Shown here: piece by piece, positions 44,991-54,470 of the stretch | Numbering within the stretch: the stretch's first letter is position 1 | How the letters are laid out: each line of letters starts with the position of its first letter | From: Streptomyces sp. BV286 | GTDB lineage: Bacteria; Actinomycetota; Actinomycetes; Streptomycetales; Streptomycetaceae | Direction: 5' to 3' | Assembly: GCF_019090165.1 (NCBI RefSeq) | Contig: NZ_JAHRIB010000004.1 | Coordinates: 1 to 64,000 of the forward strand | Length of the DNA stretch: 64,000 nt | Program-made: the position numbers and the translations under genes | Notes under the pieces: model-generated | The model's database searches: none | Told to the model about the DNA's origin: nothing | The model's input: only the letters and a program-made list of their open reading frames with translations

Positions 44991-45746
44991 GTGACCGACA
45001 GCAGCGCACCCCAGTGGATCAACAGCCTCATGGACACGCTCGGGGCCCCGGGCGCGGGCATCGCCATCGCTTTGGAGAACCTCTTTCCTCCTCTGCCGAG
45101 CGAGGTGATCCTGCCGCTGGCGGGGTTCGCGGCGAGCACCGGGCAGATGAACCTGTTCGCCGTGCTGCTGTGGACGACGGCCGGTTCGGTCGTCGGTGCG
45201 CTCGCCCTGTACGGCGTCGGTGCGCTGCTCGGCCGCGACCGCACGGTGGCGATCGCGGCCCGGCTGCCGCTGGTGAAGGTGTCGGACATCGAGAAGACCG
45301 AGGCGTGGTTCAACCGCCACGGCACCAAGGCCGTGTTCTTCGGCCGGATGATCCCCATCTTCCGCAGTCTGATCTCGGTGCCGGCGGGCGTCGAGCGCAT
45401 GCCCCTGCCCGTCTTCCTGGGCCTGACCACGCTGGGCAGCGCGATCTGGAACACCGTCTTCGTCCTCGCCGGCTACCTGCTCGGCGAGAAGTGGACCGAG
45501 GTCACCGGCTATGTCGCGACCTACTCCAAGGTGGTGCTGGCCATGGCGGCGCTCGCGCTGCTGGTCTTCGCGGGCGTACGCCTGTTCAGGCCGGGGCGGG
45601 GCGGCCGACGGCGTGGCGAGGAGACGGGCACAGAGAAGGAAACAGAGCCGGAGACGGCCGGCTCCGCGACCTCTAGCGGGCCTCGCGGAGGAACTCCCGC
45701 AGGATCCGCTCCCCCGCCGCGACACCGCGCTCCGGAAGAGAAGTGA
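44991..45746 (+). CDS. DedA-family membrane protein
   Basis: Protein of 251 aa. Helices flank the VTT core: ENLFPPLPSEVILPLAGFAA with the conserved Pro and Glu, VVFFGRMIPIFRSLISVPAG-like (AVFFGRMIPIFRSLISVPAG) with Arg residues, and LGSAIWNTVFVLAGYLLGEK. It is closer to the classical DedA type than the copy at 35580. GTG 44991 lacks a clear ribosome binding site and may be leaderless. The charged C-terminal tail (residues about 200-251) overlaps the convergent HAD gene by 74 bases, so it is likely dispensable. Confidence 0.92.
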   Translation: MTDSSAPQWINSLMDTLGAPGAGIAIALENLFPPLPSEVILPLAGFAASTGQMNLFAVLLWTTAGSVVGALALYGVGALLGRDRTVAIAARLPLVKVSDIEKTEAWFNRHGTKAVFFGRMIPIFRSLISVPAGVERMPLPVFLGLTTLGSAIWNTVFVLAGYLLGEKWTEVTGYVATYSKVVLAMAALALLVFAGVRLFRPGRGGRRRGEETGTEKETEPETAGSATSSGPRGGTPAGSAPPPRHRAPEEK

Positions 45747-46497
45747 TCCCGGGCCCCGTCCACCCCGCGTCGGCCAGTTCGCCGTGGCCCGGGCGCCAGC
45801 CGCGGTCCGCGGCCAGCAGCAGGTCGGCGTCGAGGAGGGAGTCCCCGGCCGCGAGGGTGAGGGTCGCCCCGGTACGGCGGACGACCTCGCGCATGGCGGC
45901 GCTCTTGGTGAGCGGCTTCGGTACGGCGTAGAGCTTGCGGCCCTGTACGGACACGGTCCAGCCGCGGTTCTCCGCCCAGACGGCCAGCTCCTTGACCCAG
46001 TCCTCCGGAAGCAGCTCCCGCTCGAGGACCAGGTACACGAAGAGGTCCTCGGCGACCCGGTGCTTGCGCACCCACAGCGGGTCGGCGGTGGCCTCCAGGT
46101 GGGCGCGCACCTCGGCGAGCGGGGCGCACTCCCGTGCCAGGAGCTCGGTCACCCGGGCGTGCCACGCCGGGTCGGAGACACCGTCGACGAGGACGTGGCC
46201 GCCGTTGGCACAGATCGCGTACTTCGGTGCGGGGCCCGGAAGTTGGATCCGCTGGTACTGCTTGCGGGTCCGGGTGGTGGTCGGGACGAAGACCGCCACG
46301 TCACCCAGTTCGGCGAGCAGTCCGGCCGCGGTCTCGGTCATGTAGGAGAGCGGCTTGCGCTCGTGCACCTCGACGCTGAGCAGCCGGGGTGCCCGCTCGT
46401 CGGGCATGGTCAGCGCGAGTGCGGCCGAGGAGTAGATGAGGGTGCGGTCGAGGTCGCTGGCGACGAGGACCCTGGGTGAGGTGGTGGGCATGGACAT
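45673..46497 (-). CDS. HAD-family phosphatase of the tellurium-resistance biosynthetic operon
   Basis: Protein of 274 aa. The HAD nucleophile motif is SDLDRTLIYS (residues about 14-23), the Lys is in KPLTKSAAM, and the acidic pair is in AAGDSLLDADLLLAAD. The cap domain between them marks a Cof/sucrose-phosphatase-type HAD enzyme. In tellurium-resistance clusters HAD proteins are proposed to act with the phosphoribosyltransferase and aldolase-like proteins on a nucleoside-like metabolite. Its ATG overlaps the stop of the upstream gene (TGATG), so translation is coupled. Confidence 0.88.
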   Translation of the reverse strand: MSMPTTSPRVLVASDLDRTLIYSSAALALTMPDERAPRLLSVEVHERKPLSYMTETAAGLLAELGDVAVFVPTTTRTRKQYQRIQLPGPAPKYAICANGGHVLVDGVSDPAWHARVTELLARECAPLAEVRAHLEATADPLWVRKHRVAEDLFVYLVLERELLPEDWVKELAVWAENRGWTVSVQGRKLYAVPKPLTKSAAMREVVRRTGATLTLAAGDSLLDADLLLAADRGWRPGHGELADAGWTGPGITSLPERGVAAGERILREFLREAR

Positions 46498-49073
46498 CAG
46501 ACTGTCACTGCCTTGCCGTCGGCGCCGGTCGCGCCGCGCGTGTACTTGGGGTGGATCAACCCGACGCAGGTGTACGGGAGTTCGGCGACCTCCTCGACGG
46601 GTACGCCGCGCTGTTCGGCGAGCAGGCGTACGTGGTCGAGGTCGGCGCCCGCTCCGGCCCGGGCGAGGATCTTCCAGGGGACGCGGCGCAGCAGCACCCG
46701 GGTCGCCTCCCCGACGCCCGGCTTGACGAGGTTCACGTCGTGGATGCCGTACTCCTCGCTGATCCGCTCGACGGCTGCCCAGCCCTCCCAGGTCGGGGTG
46801 CGGTCGGTGGAGAGCAGTTCCTTGACGCGGTCGTCCACCGCGTCGCCGACCTCGTCGAAGCGGGCGGAGACGGCGTCCAGGAAGTCGACGGAGACGTCCA
46901 CGTCGGCGAGTTCGCGGTAGAACTTCGCGCCGTGGTAGTCGTGTTCGCCGACCAGGTCCGCGCGGAGCACCGTGCGCGAGATGAGGCCGGAGACCGTGGA
47001 GTTGAGGCAGGCGGACGGGATGAGGAAGTCCTCGCGGGTGCCGTAGGTGCGCACGCAGGACCCGGGGTCGGCGAGGACCGCTATCTCCGGGTCGAAGCCG
47101 GTGATGCCGTCGGAGGCCTCGAACTCCTCGATGGCCTGGGCGAGTTCGCGGGTGATGGCGCCCTTGCCGGTCCAGCCGTCCACGAAGACGACGTCGGCCG
47201 GGTCGTGGTGGGCGGCCAGCCAGCGCAGGGCGTTGGCGTCGATGCCGCGGCCGCGCACGATGGAGACGGCGTAGTGCGGCAGGTCGAGGCCGTGGCGGTG
47301 CTGGGCCCAGCGGCGCATCAGGACGCCGACGGGGGTGCCGGCGCGGGCCAGGGAGACGAGCACGGGGCGCGGTGAGCGTTCCGCCAGCACCGTCTCGGTG
47401 ACCGCGCCGACGGCCACGGCGATGCGGGCGGCCGAGACGGCGAGGGCGCTGCGGAACAGCTCCTGGTACTGGGGGCTCGGCTGGTACTCCACCGGGAGCG
47501 ACTCCGCGTAGTGGGCGCCGCCGCTCTGGATGGCCTCCTCGCGCTCCTCGGTCGGCGCCTCCAGCCGGGTGTCCGAGAGGTCCTGCAGCAGCCAGCCGAC
47601 CTCGTCCGACGCGTACGAGGAGAAGTCGGGGCCACGGAGGGGCTCGGACAGCATGGAGGGCCTTTCGGTGGGCGACGGGGCGGACGCCCGTTCGGGGACG
47701 TACGAGGGGACGACGGCGAGCAGCACGCTGCGCGTGTGGGCGGCGAGCTGCGCCAACAGGCCGTCCGGTGCGTGCAGTTCAGGAGTGTCGGCGGTGGAGT
47801 CGACCACGGCGACGACGGCGTCGAAACCGGCGCCGGCGACGTTGTACGCGTACCGCTCGCCGGGGCCGTCCGCCGGGCCGTCGTGGGCGGGGAAGACGAG
47901 CCGGGTGCGGATCGCGTAGCCGGGGTCGTCGACGGCGAGCACGGGAGAGCGGGTGGTCGTGGAGTAGCGCACCTCGGCGTCGGTCAGCTTCTCCAGCGCG
48001 ACCCCGAGGCGGAGCGGCGCGTACATCAGCTCCTCGCAGCCGAGTACGAGCACGCGGCCGGTGCCGGGCGGGAGTGCCTCGGCTATTCGGGTGGCCATGG
48101 CGGGCAGGGCGCCCTCCAGGCGGACGCGGTGCTCGGGTGTGAAGCCGTGCCGTCCGCCGTCGGCGAGGCCGTGGGGCCAGCCGAGGTCCACGGGTACGAC
48201 GCTGCCGGGCTCCGGGCGCGGTGCGGGCGCCACGGCCGCCTTCTCGTGCTCGGCGACCAGCGCCTGCCCCTTCTCCAGTACGCCGTCGGGCAGCCGTACC
48301 GTGCCGGAGGCGGCCGTCACGAGGTCCACGGTCGCGCCGATCTCGCGGGCGAAGTCCGCCAGCCGCCCGAGGTCCGCGGCCGAGCGCATGTCGACCAGGG
48401 CGACGATCACGTACCGGCCGCGTGGATAGCGTTCGTGCAGGTCACGGATGGTGTTGAGGACCGTGTTGCCGGTGGAGAACTCGTCGTCGACGAGGACGAG
48501 CGGGCCGTCCGAGGCCAGCAGGGCGGGGTCCTCCGGGAGCAGCAGGTGCGAGGTGGCGTGCGAGTGGGACTCCTCGAAGCCGCCCGCGGGTGCGACGCCC
48601 TCGACCGGGCGCCGGGTCGAGTGGAGGCAGGGGGCGAGGCCCACACCGTCCGCGACCGAGTGGCCGAGGCCGGTGGCCGTCTCGGCGTACCCGAGGACGA
48701 CGGCCCGGCGGGCCTCGTCCTCTCCGAGCAGGTCCCGCACCCGGAGCCCGAGCGCGAAACCGTATCCGTACACGACGGCCGGCGACTGCGGTACGTGCTT
48801 GCCCAGCACGTTCGACACGAGCAGGTGGGCCCGCCGGGGATTGCGCCGCAGGGCGAGCCCCAGCAGTTCGCCGAGGCCCTCGTCCCCGACGAGCTCGACG
48901 CCGAGCCGTCCGGCGACCCAGCTCCCGGACCAGATCCCGCCTGCGGGCCCCTCGCCCGGTCCGGCCGGGGACGAGGCCTCGCCGGCGGACCCGGCCTTGG
49001 TTCCGGCCTTGGTTCCGGGGCGGAAGCCCGTCGCGGACCAGACGCCGGACCCGTCGTTCACAGCCTTGTTCAT
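46497..49073 (-). CDS. Phosphoribosyltransferase-TRSP-StiP-PELOTA fusion protein
   Basis: Protein of 858 aa that joins two units usually described as separate Ter-cluster proteins. Residues about 50-260 are a phosphoribosyltransferase (PRTase_2 type) whose PRPP loop is VLVDDEFSTGNT. About 290-470 is a TRSP-like domain (VLVLGCEELMYAPLRLGVAL). From about 474 (MLSEPLRGPDFSSYASDEVG) it reads as the StiP family, with SLARAGTPVGVLMRRW and VDGWTGKG, and it ends in a PELOTA-like RNA-binding segment. AAGGA lies before ATG 49073. A good internal ribosome binding site before ATG 47654 could also give the StiP part alone. Confidence 0.87.
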   Translation of the reverse strand: MNKAVNDGSGVWSATGFRPGTKAGTKAGSAGEASSPAGPGEGPAGGIWSGSWVAGRLGVELVGDEGLGELLGLALRRNPRRAHLLVSNVLGKHVPQSPAVVYGYGFALGLRVRDLLGEDEARRAVVLGYAETATGLGHSVADGVGLAPCLHSTRRPVEGVAPAGGFEESHSHATSHLLLPEDPALLASDGPLVLVDDEFSTGNTVLNTIRDLHERYPRGRYVIVALVDMRSAADLGRLADFAREIGATVDLVTAASGTVRLPDGVLEKGQALVAEHEKAAVAPAPRPEPGSVVPVDLGWPHGLADGGRHGFTPEHRVRLEGALPAMATRIAEALPPGTGRVLVLGCEELMYAPLRLGVALEKLTDAEVRYSTTTRSPVLAVDDPGYAIRTRLVFPAHDGPADGPGERYAYNVAGAGFDAVVAVVDSTADTPELHAPDGLLAQLAAHTRSVLLAVVPSYVPERASAPSPTERPSMLSEPLRGPDFSSYASDEVGWLLQDLSDTRLEAPTEEREEAIQSGGAHYAESLPVEYQPSPQYQELFRSALAVSAARIAVAVGAVTETVLAERSPRPVLVSLARAGTPVGVLMRRWAQHRHGLDLPHYAVSIVRGRGIDANALRWLAAHHDPADVVFVDGWTGKGAITRELAQAIEEFEASDGITGFDPEIAVLADPGSCVRTYGTREDFLIPSACLNSTVSGLISRTVLRADLVGEHDYHGAKFYRELADVDVSVDFLDAVSARFDEVGDAVDDRVKELLSTDRTPTWEGWAAVERISEEYGIHDVNLVKPGVGEATRVLLRRVPWKILARAGAGADLDHVRLLAEQRGVPVEEVAELPYTCVGLIHPKYTRGATGADGKAVTV

Positions 49074-49101
49074 GGATTCCTTGGGTGTCAGCCGGTGTGT
49101 G

Positions 49102-50268
49102 TCAGCCGGGTATTCCGGCGGCGAGCAGCTCCACGAAGCCGATGTCCTCGTTCGTGACGCCGAAGACCTCGGCGCGCTGAAGGGTGCGCTCGGCCCACGC
49201 GCGGTGCGGCTTCACCTCGTTCATCTTGTTCGTGTACGCGGACCGCAGTACGCCTCCGCCGCCCCGCTCGGGCCGCAGGATGTCCTGGGCGTCACTGAAC
49301 TCCTCGTGACTGACGACGGACAGGGCGTGCACGGGCAGTACGTGCGAGGGGTGGATGCAGGTCTTGCCCTGCAGGCCGTTGGCCCGGTCGAGGGCGATCT
49401 CCCGCAGCAGGCCGTCCATGTCGTGCTCGATCAGCGCGGCGCGCAGGTCCTCGGCCTCCGGGCTGAAGGGGCTGCGGCGCAGCTGCGGCTTGAACATGCG
49501 CTCCTGGACGCGGAAGTACTCCCACACGGGCCCGGTCACCGTGAATCCGGTGCCGTCCGCCCGCCCGAGGACGTTCACCACGTCGGCGATCACGGAGGCC
49601 ACTATCTGCACGTCGTACGCGGTCATGTCGGGCGCCCGGCGCAGCCCGTAGGCGGAGCAGAAGTCGGTGACGCCGAGCCGCAGGGCGAGCACGCGGTCGC
49701 GGTACTTGTCGACGGCCCGGTAGATCCCCGCGAGGACCTCCGCCCTCGACTCGCGGTACAGCAGATCGGGCGACTCCAGGACGGGCATGGCGAAGAGTCG
49801 CCGTCCGCTCGCGCTCTCGGCCGCCGTGAGCGCCTCCAGGAAGGGGATGCCCCGCTCCTCGGTGAACTTGGGCAGCACGAATCCGGACAGCAGCCGCACG
49901 GACGTGCCGAGCCGGTGGACGAGGTCGGGGATCTGTTCGGGTGCCCTGACCCGGATGAAGAGCAGCGGCAGATTGGTCTCCGGGCAGCGTTCGGCCAGGT
50001 CACCGAACTGCCTGACCAGGTTCTCCTCGGCTTCGACGACGTCCGCGTCGTCGATCGAGTCCTCCAGGCACACCACCATGGAGACGACACCGCGCTGGGC
50101 CTGCTTCACGACGTCGTCGGCCAGCTTCTGCCTGGTCGCGGGGCTGTAGAGGGTGGCTCCGAGGGCCGCGGCGAGCACCCGGGGCGGGGAGTCCGCGGTG
50201 AAGGCGCACGGCTCCTGGAAGAAGAGGCGCTCCCGCACCTCAGGGGCGATGTGACCGAAATGACGCAT
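49102..50268 (-). CDS. HpcH/HpaI aldolase-like protein of the Ter biosynthetic operon
   Basis: Protein of 388 aa with a TIM-barrel citrate-lyase-beta/HpcH-HpaI layout. VSMVVCLEDSIDDADV contains the acidic substrate-magnesium pair, LLFIRVRAPEQI the conserved Arg, LSGFVLPKF the Lys strand, and NGLQGKTCIHPSH the His loop. In Ter clusters this protein is proposed to make a C-C bond in an unknown product. GGGGGAG lies before the ATG. It is the first gene of a minus-strand operon with the fusion protein (28 bases on) and the HAD phosphatase. No ATP-grasp partner gene, often present, is in the window. Confidence 0.9.
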   Translation of the reverse strand: MRHFGHIAPEVRERLFFQEPCAFTADSPPRVLAAALGATLYSPATRQKLADDVVKQAQRGVVSMVVCLEDSIDDADVVEAEENLVRQFGDLAERCPETNLPLLFIRVRAPEQIPDLVHRLGTSVRLLSGFVLPKFTEERGIPFLEALTAAESASGRRLFAMPVLESPDLLYRESRAEVLAGIYRAVDKYRDRVLALRLGVTDFCSAYGLRRAPDMTAYDVQIVASVIADVVNVLGRADGTGFTVTGPVWEYFRVQERMFKPQLRRSPFSPEAEDLRAALIEHDMDGLLREIALDRANGLQGKTCIHPSHVLPVHALSVVSHEEFSDAQDILRPERGGGGVLRSAYTNKMNEVKPHRAWAERTLQRAEVFGVTNEDIGFVELLAAGIPG

Positions 50269-50467
50269 GAGTCTCCCCCAGGGCGGCTAGTCGGACTGAC
50301 GATATGTGGCCGGTAATAGTACGTAGAGATCCGTGTCGGAGATTCCCACCGGGCATGAAGTTCAGGTAACGCACACAAACACCATTGTGCGTCTGCCCGC
50401 ATTATCCGGCCGGACGCAGGCTCACCCCACGTTGTCGTGGCCAGGACCGAGAAGGCAGGATGACCGC

Positions 50468-51367
50468 ATGACGCACGCCATGCTGAAGGGGTCGAACGTC
50501 CCGCTGGACGCCACCGCGGTACGTGCCGTGCTGCGCTGGACGCCGGGGCGGGGCGTTCCGGACGTGGACGCCTCCGCGCTGCTCCTCGGCCCCGACGGGC
50601 GTGTGCGGTCCGACGAGGACTTCGTCTTCTACAACCAGCCCCGGCACCCCTCGGGGAATGTCTGGCGACTCGGCAAGAAGCGCGTCAACAAGGGTCTCGC
50701 CGAAGGGCTCACCGACACGATCCAGTCGGATCTGGCCGCCGTCGACAACGGTGTGGGACGGATTCTGCTCATCGCCTCCGCCGACGGGGTCACCTTCGAC
50801 CAGGTGCCGGCTCTGCGGATCCTGGTCTTCGACGCCGCGATCGGGGACGCCGAGCCGCTGGCGTACTTCGACATCAAGCCGGAGACCGGCGAGGAGACCG
50901 CGCTGGTCTGCGGCGAGCTGTACCGGCGCGGCGAGGGCTGGAAGTTCCGGGCGCTCGGCGAAGGCTATTCGGACGGCCTTCAGGGGCTGGCGTCGGACTA
51001 CGGCATCCTGGTCGACGAGTCCGAGGCCGAGGACGGCTCGGCGCCCGCCGGGCAGCCCGGTTCGCAGCCGCTGCCACCGGAGCAGCCCACCACCCAGGTG
51101 CCCCAGCAGCCGGTCCAGCCCGCGTACGGCTATCCCCCGGCCGCTCCCGGCCCGGAGCCCACCCGGCAGCAGCCGCCCGCCACCCAGCCCGCGTACGGCT
51201 ACCCGCAGCCCACCAGCCAGCCCGCCTACGGCTATCCGCAGACGTCCCCGGCGCAGCCCGCCGCCGCGGGCGCCCAGTCCGGCTACGGCTACCCGCAGCC
51301 GGTCAGCACGCTGCCGGACCCGGACTTCCGGCTTCCCCCGCAGGGCCCCCAGTTCATCGGCCGCTAG
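50468..51367 (+). CDS. TerD-domain protein with PAYGYPQ-repeat tail
   Basis: Protein of 299 aa. Residues about 1-190 are a TerD domain: SNVPLDATAVRAVLRW, VPDVDASALLLGPDG (the calcium-binding acidic region), DEDFVFYNQP and WKFRALGEGYSDGLQGLASD. A Pro/Gln-rich tail then carries repeats of the QPAYGYPQ type, perhaps for binding partners. It is divergent from the aldolase-like operon. The LLFxxx metal residues are largely kept, so calcium binding is expected as for other TerD proteins. ATG 50468 is supported by an AGG nine bases ahead. Confidence 0.92.
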   Translation: MTHAMLKGSNVPLDATAVRAVLRWTPGRGVPDVDASALLLGPDGRVRSDEDFVFYNQPRHPSGNVWRLGKKRVNKGLAEGLTDTIQSDLAAVDNGVGRILLIASADGVTFDQVPALRILVFDAAIGDAEPLAYFDIKPETGEETALVCGELYRRGEGWKFRALGEGYSDGLQGLASDYGILVDESEAEDGSAPAGQPGSQPLPPEQPTTQVPQQPVQPAYGYPPAAPGPEPTRQQPPATQPAYGYPQPTSQPAYGYPQTSPAQPAAAGAQSGYGYPQPVSTLPDPDFRLPPQGPQFIGR

Positions 51368-51372
51368 GCCGG

Positions 51373-51415
51373 CGCCCGCGCCCCGAAGGGGCGCGGGGAT
51401 CTGCGCGACAAGCCC
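51373..51415 (+). repeat. Dispersed intergenic repeat, copy B
   Basis: GGGGCGCGGGGATCTGCGCG within a hairpin gccccgaaggggc; related to copies at 29856, 55739 and 59795 (inverted). Confidence 0.82.
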
Positions 51416-51492
51416 CACCGAACCCGCAGCCGCCGCTGAACCTGCCCTGCCGGGCGCTGGGGCGCCCCGGCTGAGCCAGGTGGCAGCGCCTG

Positions 51493-52230
51493 TCAGCGGT
51501 CGGCCTTCGCCTTGTAGCCGCGCCCCCAGGTGAGCCCCCAGCCGTAGAGCCGGTCGAGCTCGGCCTGGAAGCCGTAGACGAACTTGACCTCGCGGCGCAC
51601 CACCAGCTCGTTCTTCACGTTCTCGATCATGACCACCGCGCAGGACCTGGCCTGGGAGTGGCGCTCGTCGAGGCCGATCTCGATCCGGGGTCCGTTGCTC
51701 GGGTACAGGGTGACGATGGCGTGCGTACGGTCGAAGGCGGGGGTCTGGTCGTAGATGTAGACGAAGACCAGGAGCCGCTTGATCTCCTCGCGGTGATCGA
51801 GGTTGACGAAGATCGTCTCGCCCGAGCCGGAGCCGAAGCGGTCGTCGCCGCTGAGTTTCACGTACGGCGCTCCGTTGAGCTCGCCCAGGAAGCCGCCCAG
51901 TGGCTGGACGACGCCCTTGGTGCCGTCCGTGAGCTCGTACATGCAGCCCAGGTCCAGGTCGACGTTGACCATGCTCTGGGTGTGCGCCTGCACCACTTCC
52001 GGCTTGAACGCCTTGAAGGGGTGGCGCAGCAGGCTCTCCCGCTGGGGCCCGCCTATGTCGGAGGTGCGCATCCGCCAGGAGAGGTTGACGCGGAGGTTGC
52101 CGGTGGCCGCGCCCTGCTTGGTGAGTGAGATCGTGTGGTTCCGCTTGGTCAGTTCGATGGCGTTGGTCGACGCGCTGCCCGAGTCGAACTGCGTCGACCG
52201 CCCGCGCCACAGGCCTTCCCAGAAACTCAT
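51493..52230 (-). CDS. TerD/TerA-type tellurium-resistance protein
   Basis: Protein of 245 aa. A TerD-like beta sandwich: VNVDLDLGCMYELTDGTKGV carries the acidic calcium loop, and GAPYVKLSGDDRFGSGSGET the second. LLVFVYIYDQTPAFDRTHAI and the C-terminal LDRLYGWGLTWG are typical of the TerA branch. The N-terminal 60 residues (SLTKQGAATGNLRVNLSWRM) make it longer than plain TerD. ATG 52230 lies after GGGGGCGGGA. It is oriented toward the dedicated TerD neighbour, in the middle of the Ter island. Confidence 0.85.
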   Translation of the reverse strand: MSFWEGLWRGRSTQFDSGSASTNAIELTKRNHTISLTKQGAATGNLRVNLSWRMRTSDIGGPQRESLLRHPFKAFKPEVVQAHTQSMVNVDLDLGCMYELTDGTKGVVQPLGGFLGELNGAPYVKLSGDDRFGSGSGETIFVNLDHREEIKRLLVFVYIYDQTPAFDRTHAIVTLYPSNGPRIEIGLDERHSQARSCAVVMIENVKNELVVRREVKFVYGFQAELDRLYGWGLTWGRGYKAKADR

Positions 52231-52352
52231 TCCCGCCCCCACGCTTGCCTGTTGACCCCCGACGAAGATTTCGGGGACGAAATACGCCGGGGCGGCCGCG
52301 AGGATTCCCTCGACGGCCGCCCCTTACAGAGCGTTCCTCCCACGGACCGGTG

Positions 52353-53498
52353 TCACACCCCGGACGAGACCTCTGTCTTGTCACCCGAGGCGTCAGCTTT
52401 TCCCTCGGCGGCCTCCAGTGCCTTGTTGCGGCGCACGGAGGACCAGAAGGACCAGGCGATCAGGACGACACCGATGAGGCCGGTGACGATCTCGTTGACC
52501 TCGAACCGGATGGTGATGAGCAGGATTCCGGCGAGGGCACCGATCGCGTAGTGGGCGCCGTGCTCCAGGTAGACATAGTCGTCCAGGGTGCCCTGGCGGA
52601 CCAGGTAGACGGTGAGCGACCGGACGTACATGGCACCGATACCGAGGCCGAGGGCCATCAGGATGATGTCGTTGGTGATGGCGAAGGCGCCGATGACACC
52701 GTCGAAGGAGAAGGACGCGTCCAGGACCTCGAGGTAGAGGAACATGAAGAAGGCGGCCTTGCCGACCATGGCACCCGCGGAGATCTCCTTGCCCTTGGCC
52801 TTGGCCTCCTCCTCGGCCTCGTGCTCGCGCTCCTCGGCCTCCTCCAGGCGGTTCTCGAAGAATCCGGAGAGGCCGCCGACGACCAGGTACGTGATGAGGC
52901 CGGCGACGCCGGAGAGCAGCACCGTCTCCGTCTTGTCGGCGGAACCGGCATGCAGGTGGGCGTGCGGGGCGAGGAACAGCGCGGTGACCAGCAGGATGAT
53001 CAGCGCGATGCAGGCCGAGAGCATGTCGACCTTGCCGAGCTTGGCGAGCGGGCGCTCCAGCCAGCCGAGCCACTTGATGTCACGGTCCTCGAAGATGAAG
53101 TCGAGGAAGATCATCAACAGGAACATGCCACCGAAGGCGGCGATCGACGGGTGGGCGTCGGTGACGAGTTCCTGGTAGCGATCCGCGTCGTTCAGTGCCA
53201 GGTCGACCGCCTCGATGGGGCCGAGTGAGGCGCTGATCGCGACGATCACGACAGGGAAGACGAGCCGCATTCCGAAGACGGCGATGAGGATGCCGATGGT
53301 GAGGAAGATTTTCTGCCAGAAGGCACTCATCTTCTTCAGGATCCCGGCGTTGACCACCGCGTTGTCGAAGGACAGCGAGATCTCGAGGATGGACAGGATC
53401 AGCACGATCCCGAAGGCGGTCCATCCGCCGATCAGCACGGCTGCGACCAGGCCGAGCGCGGTGACCGCGAACGACCAGCCGAAGGTTTTCAGAACCAC
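52353..53498 (-). CDS. DUF475 TerC-like integral membrane protein
   Basis: Protein of 381 aa with about nine membrane helices. The core matches DUF475/TerC: ILSILEISLSFDNAVVNAGI and VLDASFSFDGVIGAFAITND, each with the conserved Asp that could bind metal within the membrane. A charged coiled-coil loop (EEAEEREHEAEEEAKAKG) lies in the cytoplasm. TerC proteins move or protect metal ions and work with TerB/TerD proteins at the membrane, and here TerD genes lie on both sides. GTG 53498 has only a weak ribosome binding site. Confidence 0.92.
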   Translation of the reverse strand: MVLKTFGWSFAVTALGLVAAVLIGGWTAFGIVLILSILEISLSFDNAVVNAGILKKMSAFWQKIFLTIGILIAVFGMRLVFPVVIVAISASLGPIEAVDLALNDADRYQELVTDAHPSIAAFGGMFLLMIFLDFIFEDRDIKWLGWLERPLAKLGKVDMLSACIALIILLVTALFLAPHAHLHAGSADKTETVLLSGVAGLITYLVVGGLSGFFENRLEEAEEREHEAEEEAKAKGKEISAGAMVGKAAFFMFLYLEVLDASFSFDGVIGAFAITNDIILMALGLGIGAMYVRSLTVYLVRQGTLDDYVYLEHGAHYAIGALAGILLITIRFEVNEIVTGLIGVVLIAWSFWSSVRRNKALEAAEGKADASGDKTEVSSGV

Positions 53499-53768
53499 TG
53501 GCTACCCAATCATGAGTATGGGGGGCTACCCCCGGACGAAGTCCGGAGGGGGTTTCCCCCCGCCGTACCCGGCTTTACGAAACATTGACCACGAAGTCTA
53601 GAGGGCAGGCTCCCCGGAGGAGCGGGCCGGGCCCGTCCCCCCGGAGAGTCGCAGGTCCAGGGCGTCCGAACGCGGGTGACGCGCCTTCAGCCATTCCGGA
53701 CACCTCACTTTCGAGACACCACGGCCGACCCTCCCGACTCACAGGGGTCGCCTTCCGCACACCGGCCT

Positions 53769-54344
53769 CTACGAAACGTGGACCCCGAAGTCCAGGGCGA
53801 TGCCCCGCAGTCCGGAGGCGTACCCCTGGCCCACCGCCCGGAACTTCCATTCGACGCCGTAGCGGTAGACCTCACCGAAGATCATCGCGGTTTCCGTGGA
53901 GGCGTCCTCGGAGAGGTCGTAGCGGGCGAGCTCCTGGCCGTCGGCCTGGTTGACGACCCGGATGAAGGCGTTGCTGACCTGACCGAAGGTCTGGCCGCGG
54001 TTGTCGGCGTCGTGGATCGAGACCGGGAAGACGATCTTGTCCACGTTGGCCGGCACCTTCGAGAGGTCGATCAGGATCGACTCGTCGTCGCCGTCGCCCT
54101 CACCCGTGAGGTTGTCCCCGGTGTGCTCGACCGAGCCGTCCGGGCTCTTGAGCTGGTTGTAGAAGATGAACCACTCGTCGCCGAGCACCCGCCCCGAGTT
54201 GCACAGCAGTGCGCTGGCATCGAGGTCGAAGTCGGCTCCGGTGGTGGAGCGCGCGTCCCAGCCGAGCCCGATCAACACCTGCGTGAGGTTCGGTGCGGCC
54301 TTGGAGAGGGAGACATTGCCCCCCTTGGCGAGCGTGACGCCCAT
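53769..54344 (-). CDS. terD: TerD-family stress protein
   Basis: Protein of 191 aa, full TerD length. [20 protein letters not shown] starts the family signature, [12 protein letters not shown] and [20 protein letters not shown] give the two acidic calcium sites, and [20 protein letters not shown] closes it. It is about 70% like the neighbour at 54471 by eye, a tandem duplication. ATG 54344 has GGAGG nine bases ahead. TerD proteins bind calcium and protect against tellurite and other stresses. Confidence 0.95.
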   Translation of the reverse strand: MGVTLAKGGNVSLSKAAPNLTQVLIGLGWDARSTTGADFDLDASALLCNSGRVLGDEWFIFYNQLKSPDGSVEHTGDNLTGEGDGDDESILIDLSKVPANVDKIVFPVSIHDADNRGQTFGQVSNAFIRVVNQADGQELARYDLSEDASTETAMIFGEVYRYGVEWKFRAVGQGYASGLRGIALDFGVHVS

Positions 54345-54386
54345 GTTCCTTGTCCTCCCCGGTGAAGCCATTGGGTTGTCCAGCAC

Positions 54387-54421
54387 GTCCGGCGCCGCAC
54401 TAGGAGTGTGCGGCGCCGGAC
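54387..54421 (-). terminator. Hairpin between the tandem terD genes
   Basis: Bases 54387-54400 pair perfectly with 54408-54421 (14 bp, loop TAGGAGT), downstream of the 54471 gene. A second hairpin, CCGGGGTC with GACCCCGG, lies at 54440-54461. Confidence 0.85.
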
Positions 54422-54470
54422 GGGAAGTGGTGGAGCGGCCCGGGGTCGGAAGAGACCCCGGACGAAGGGC

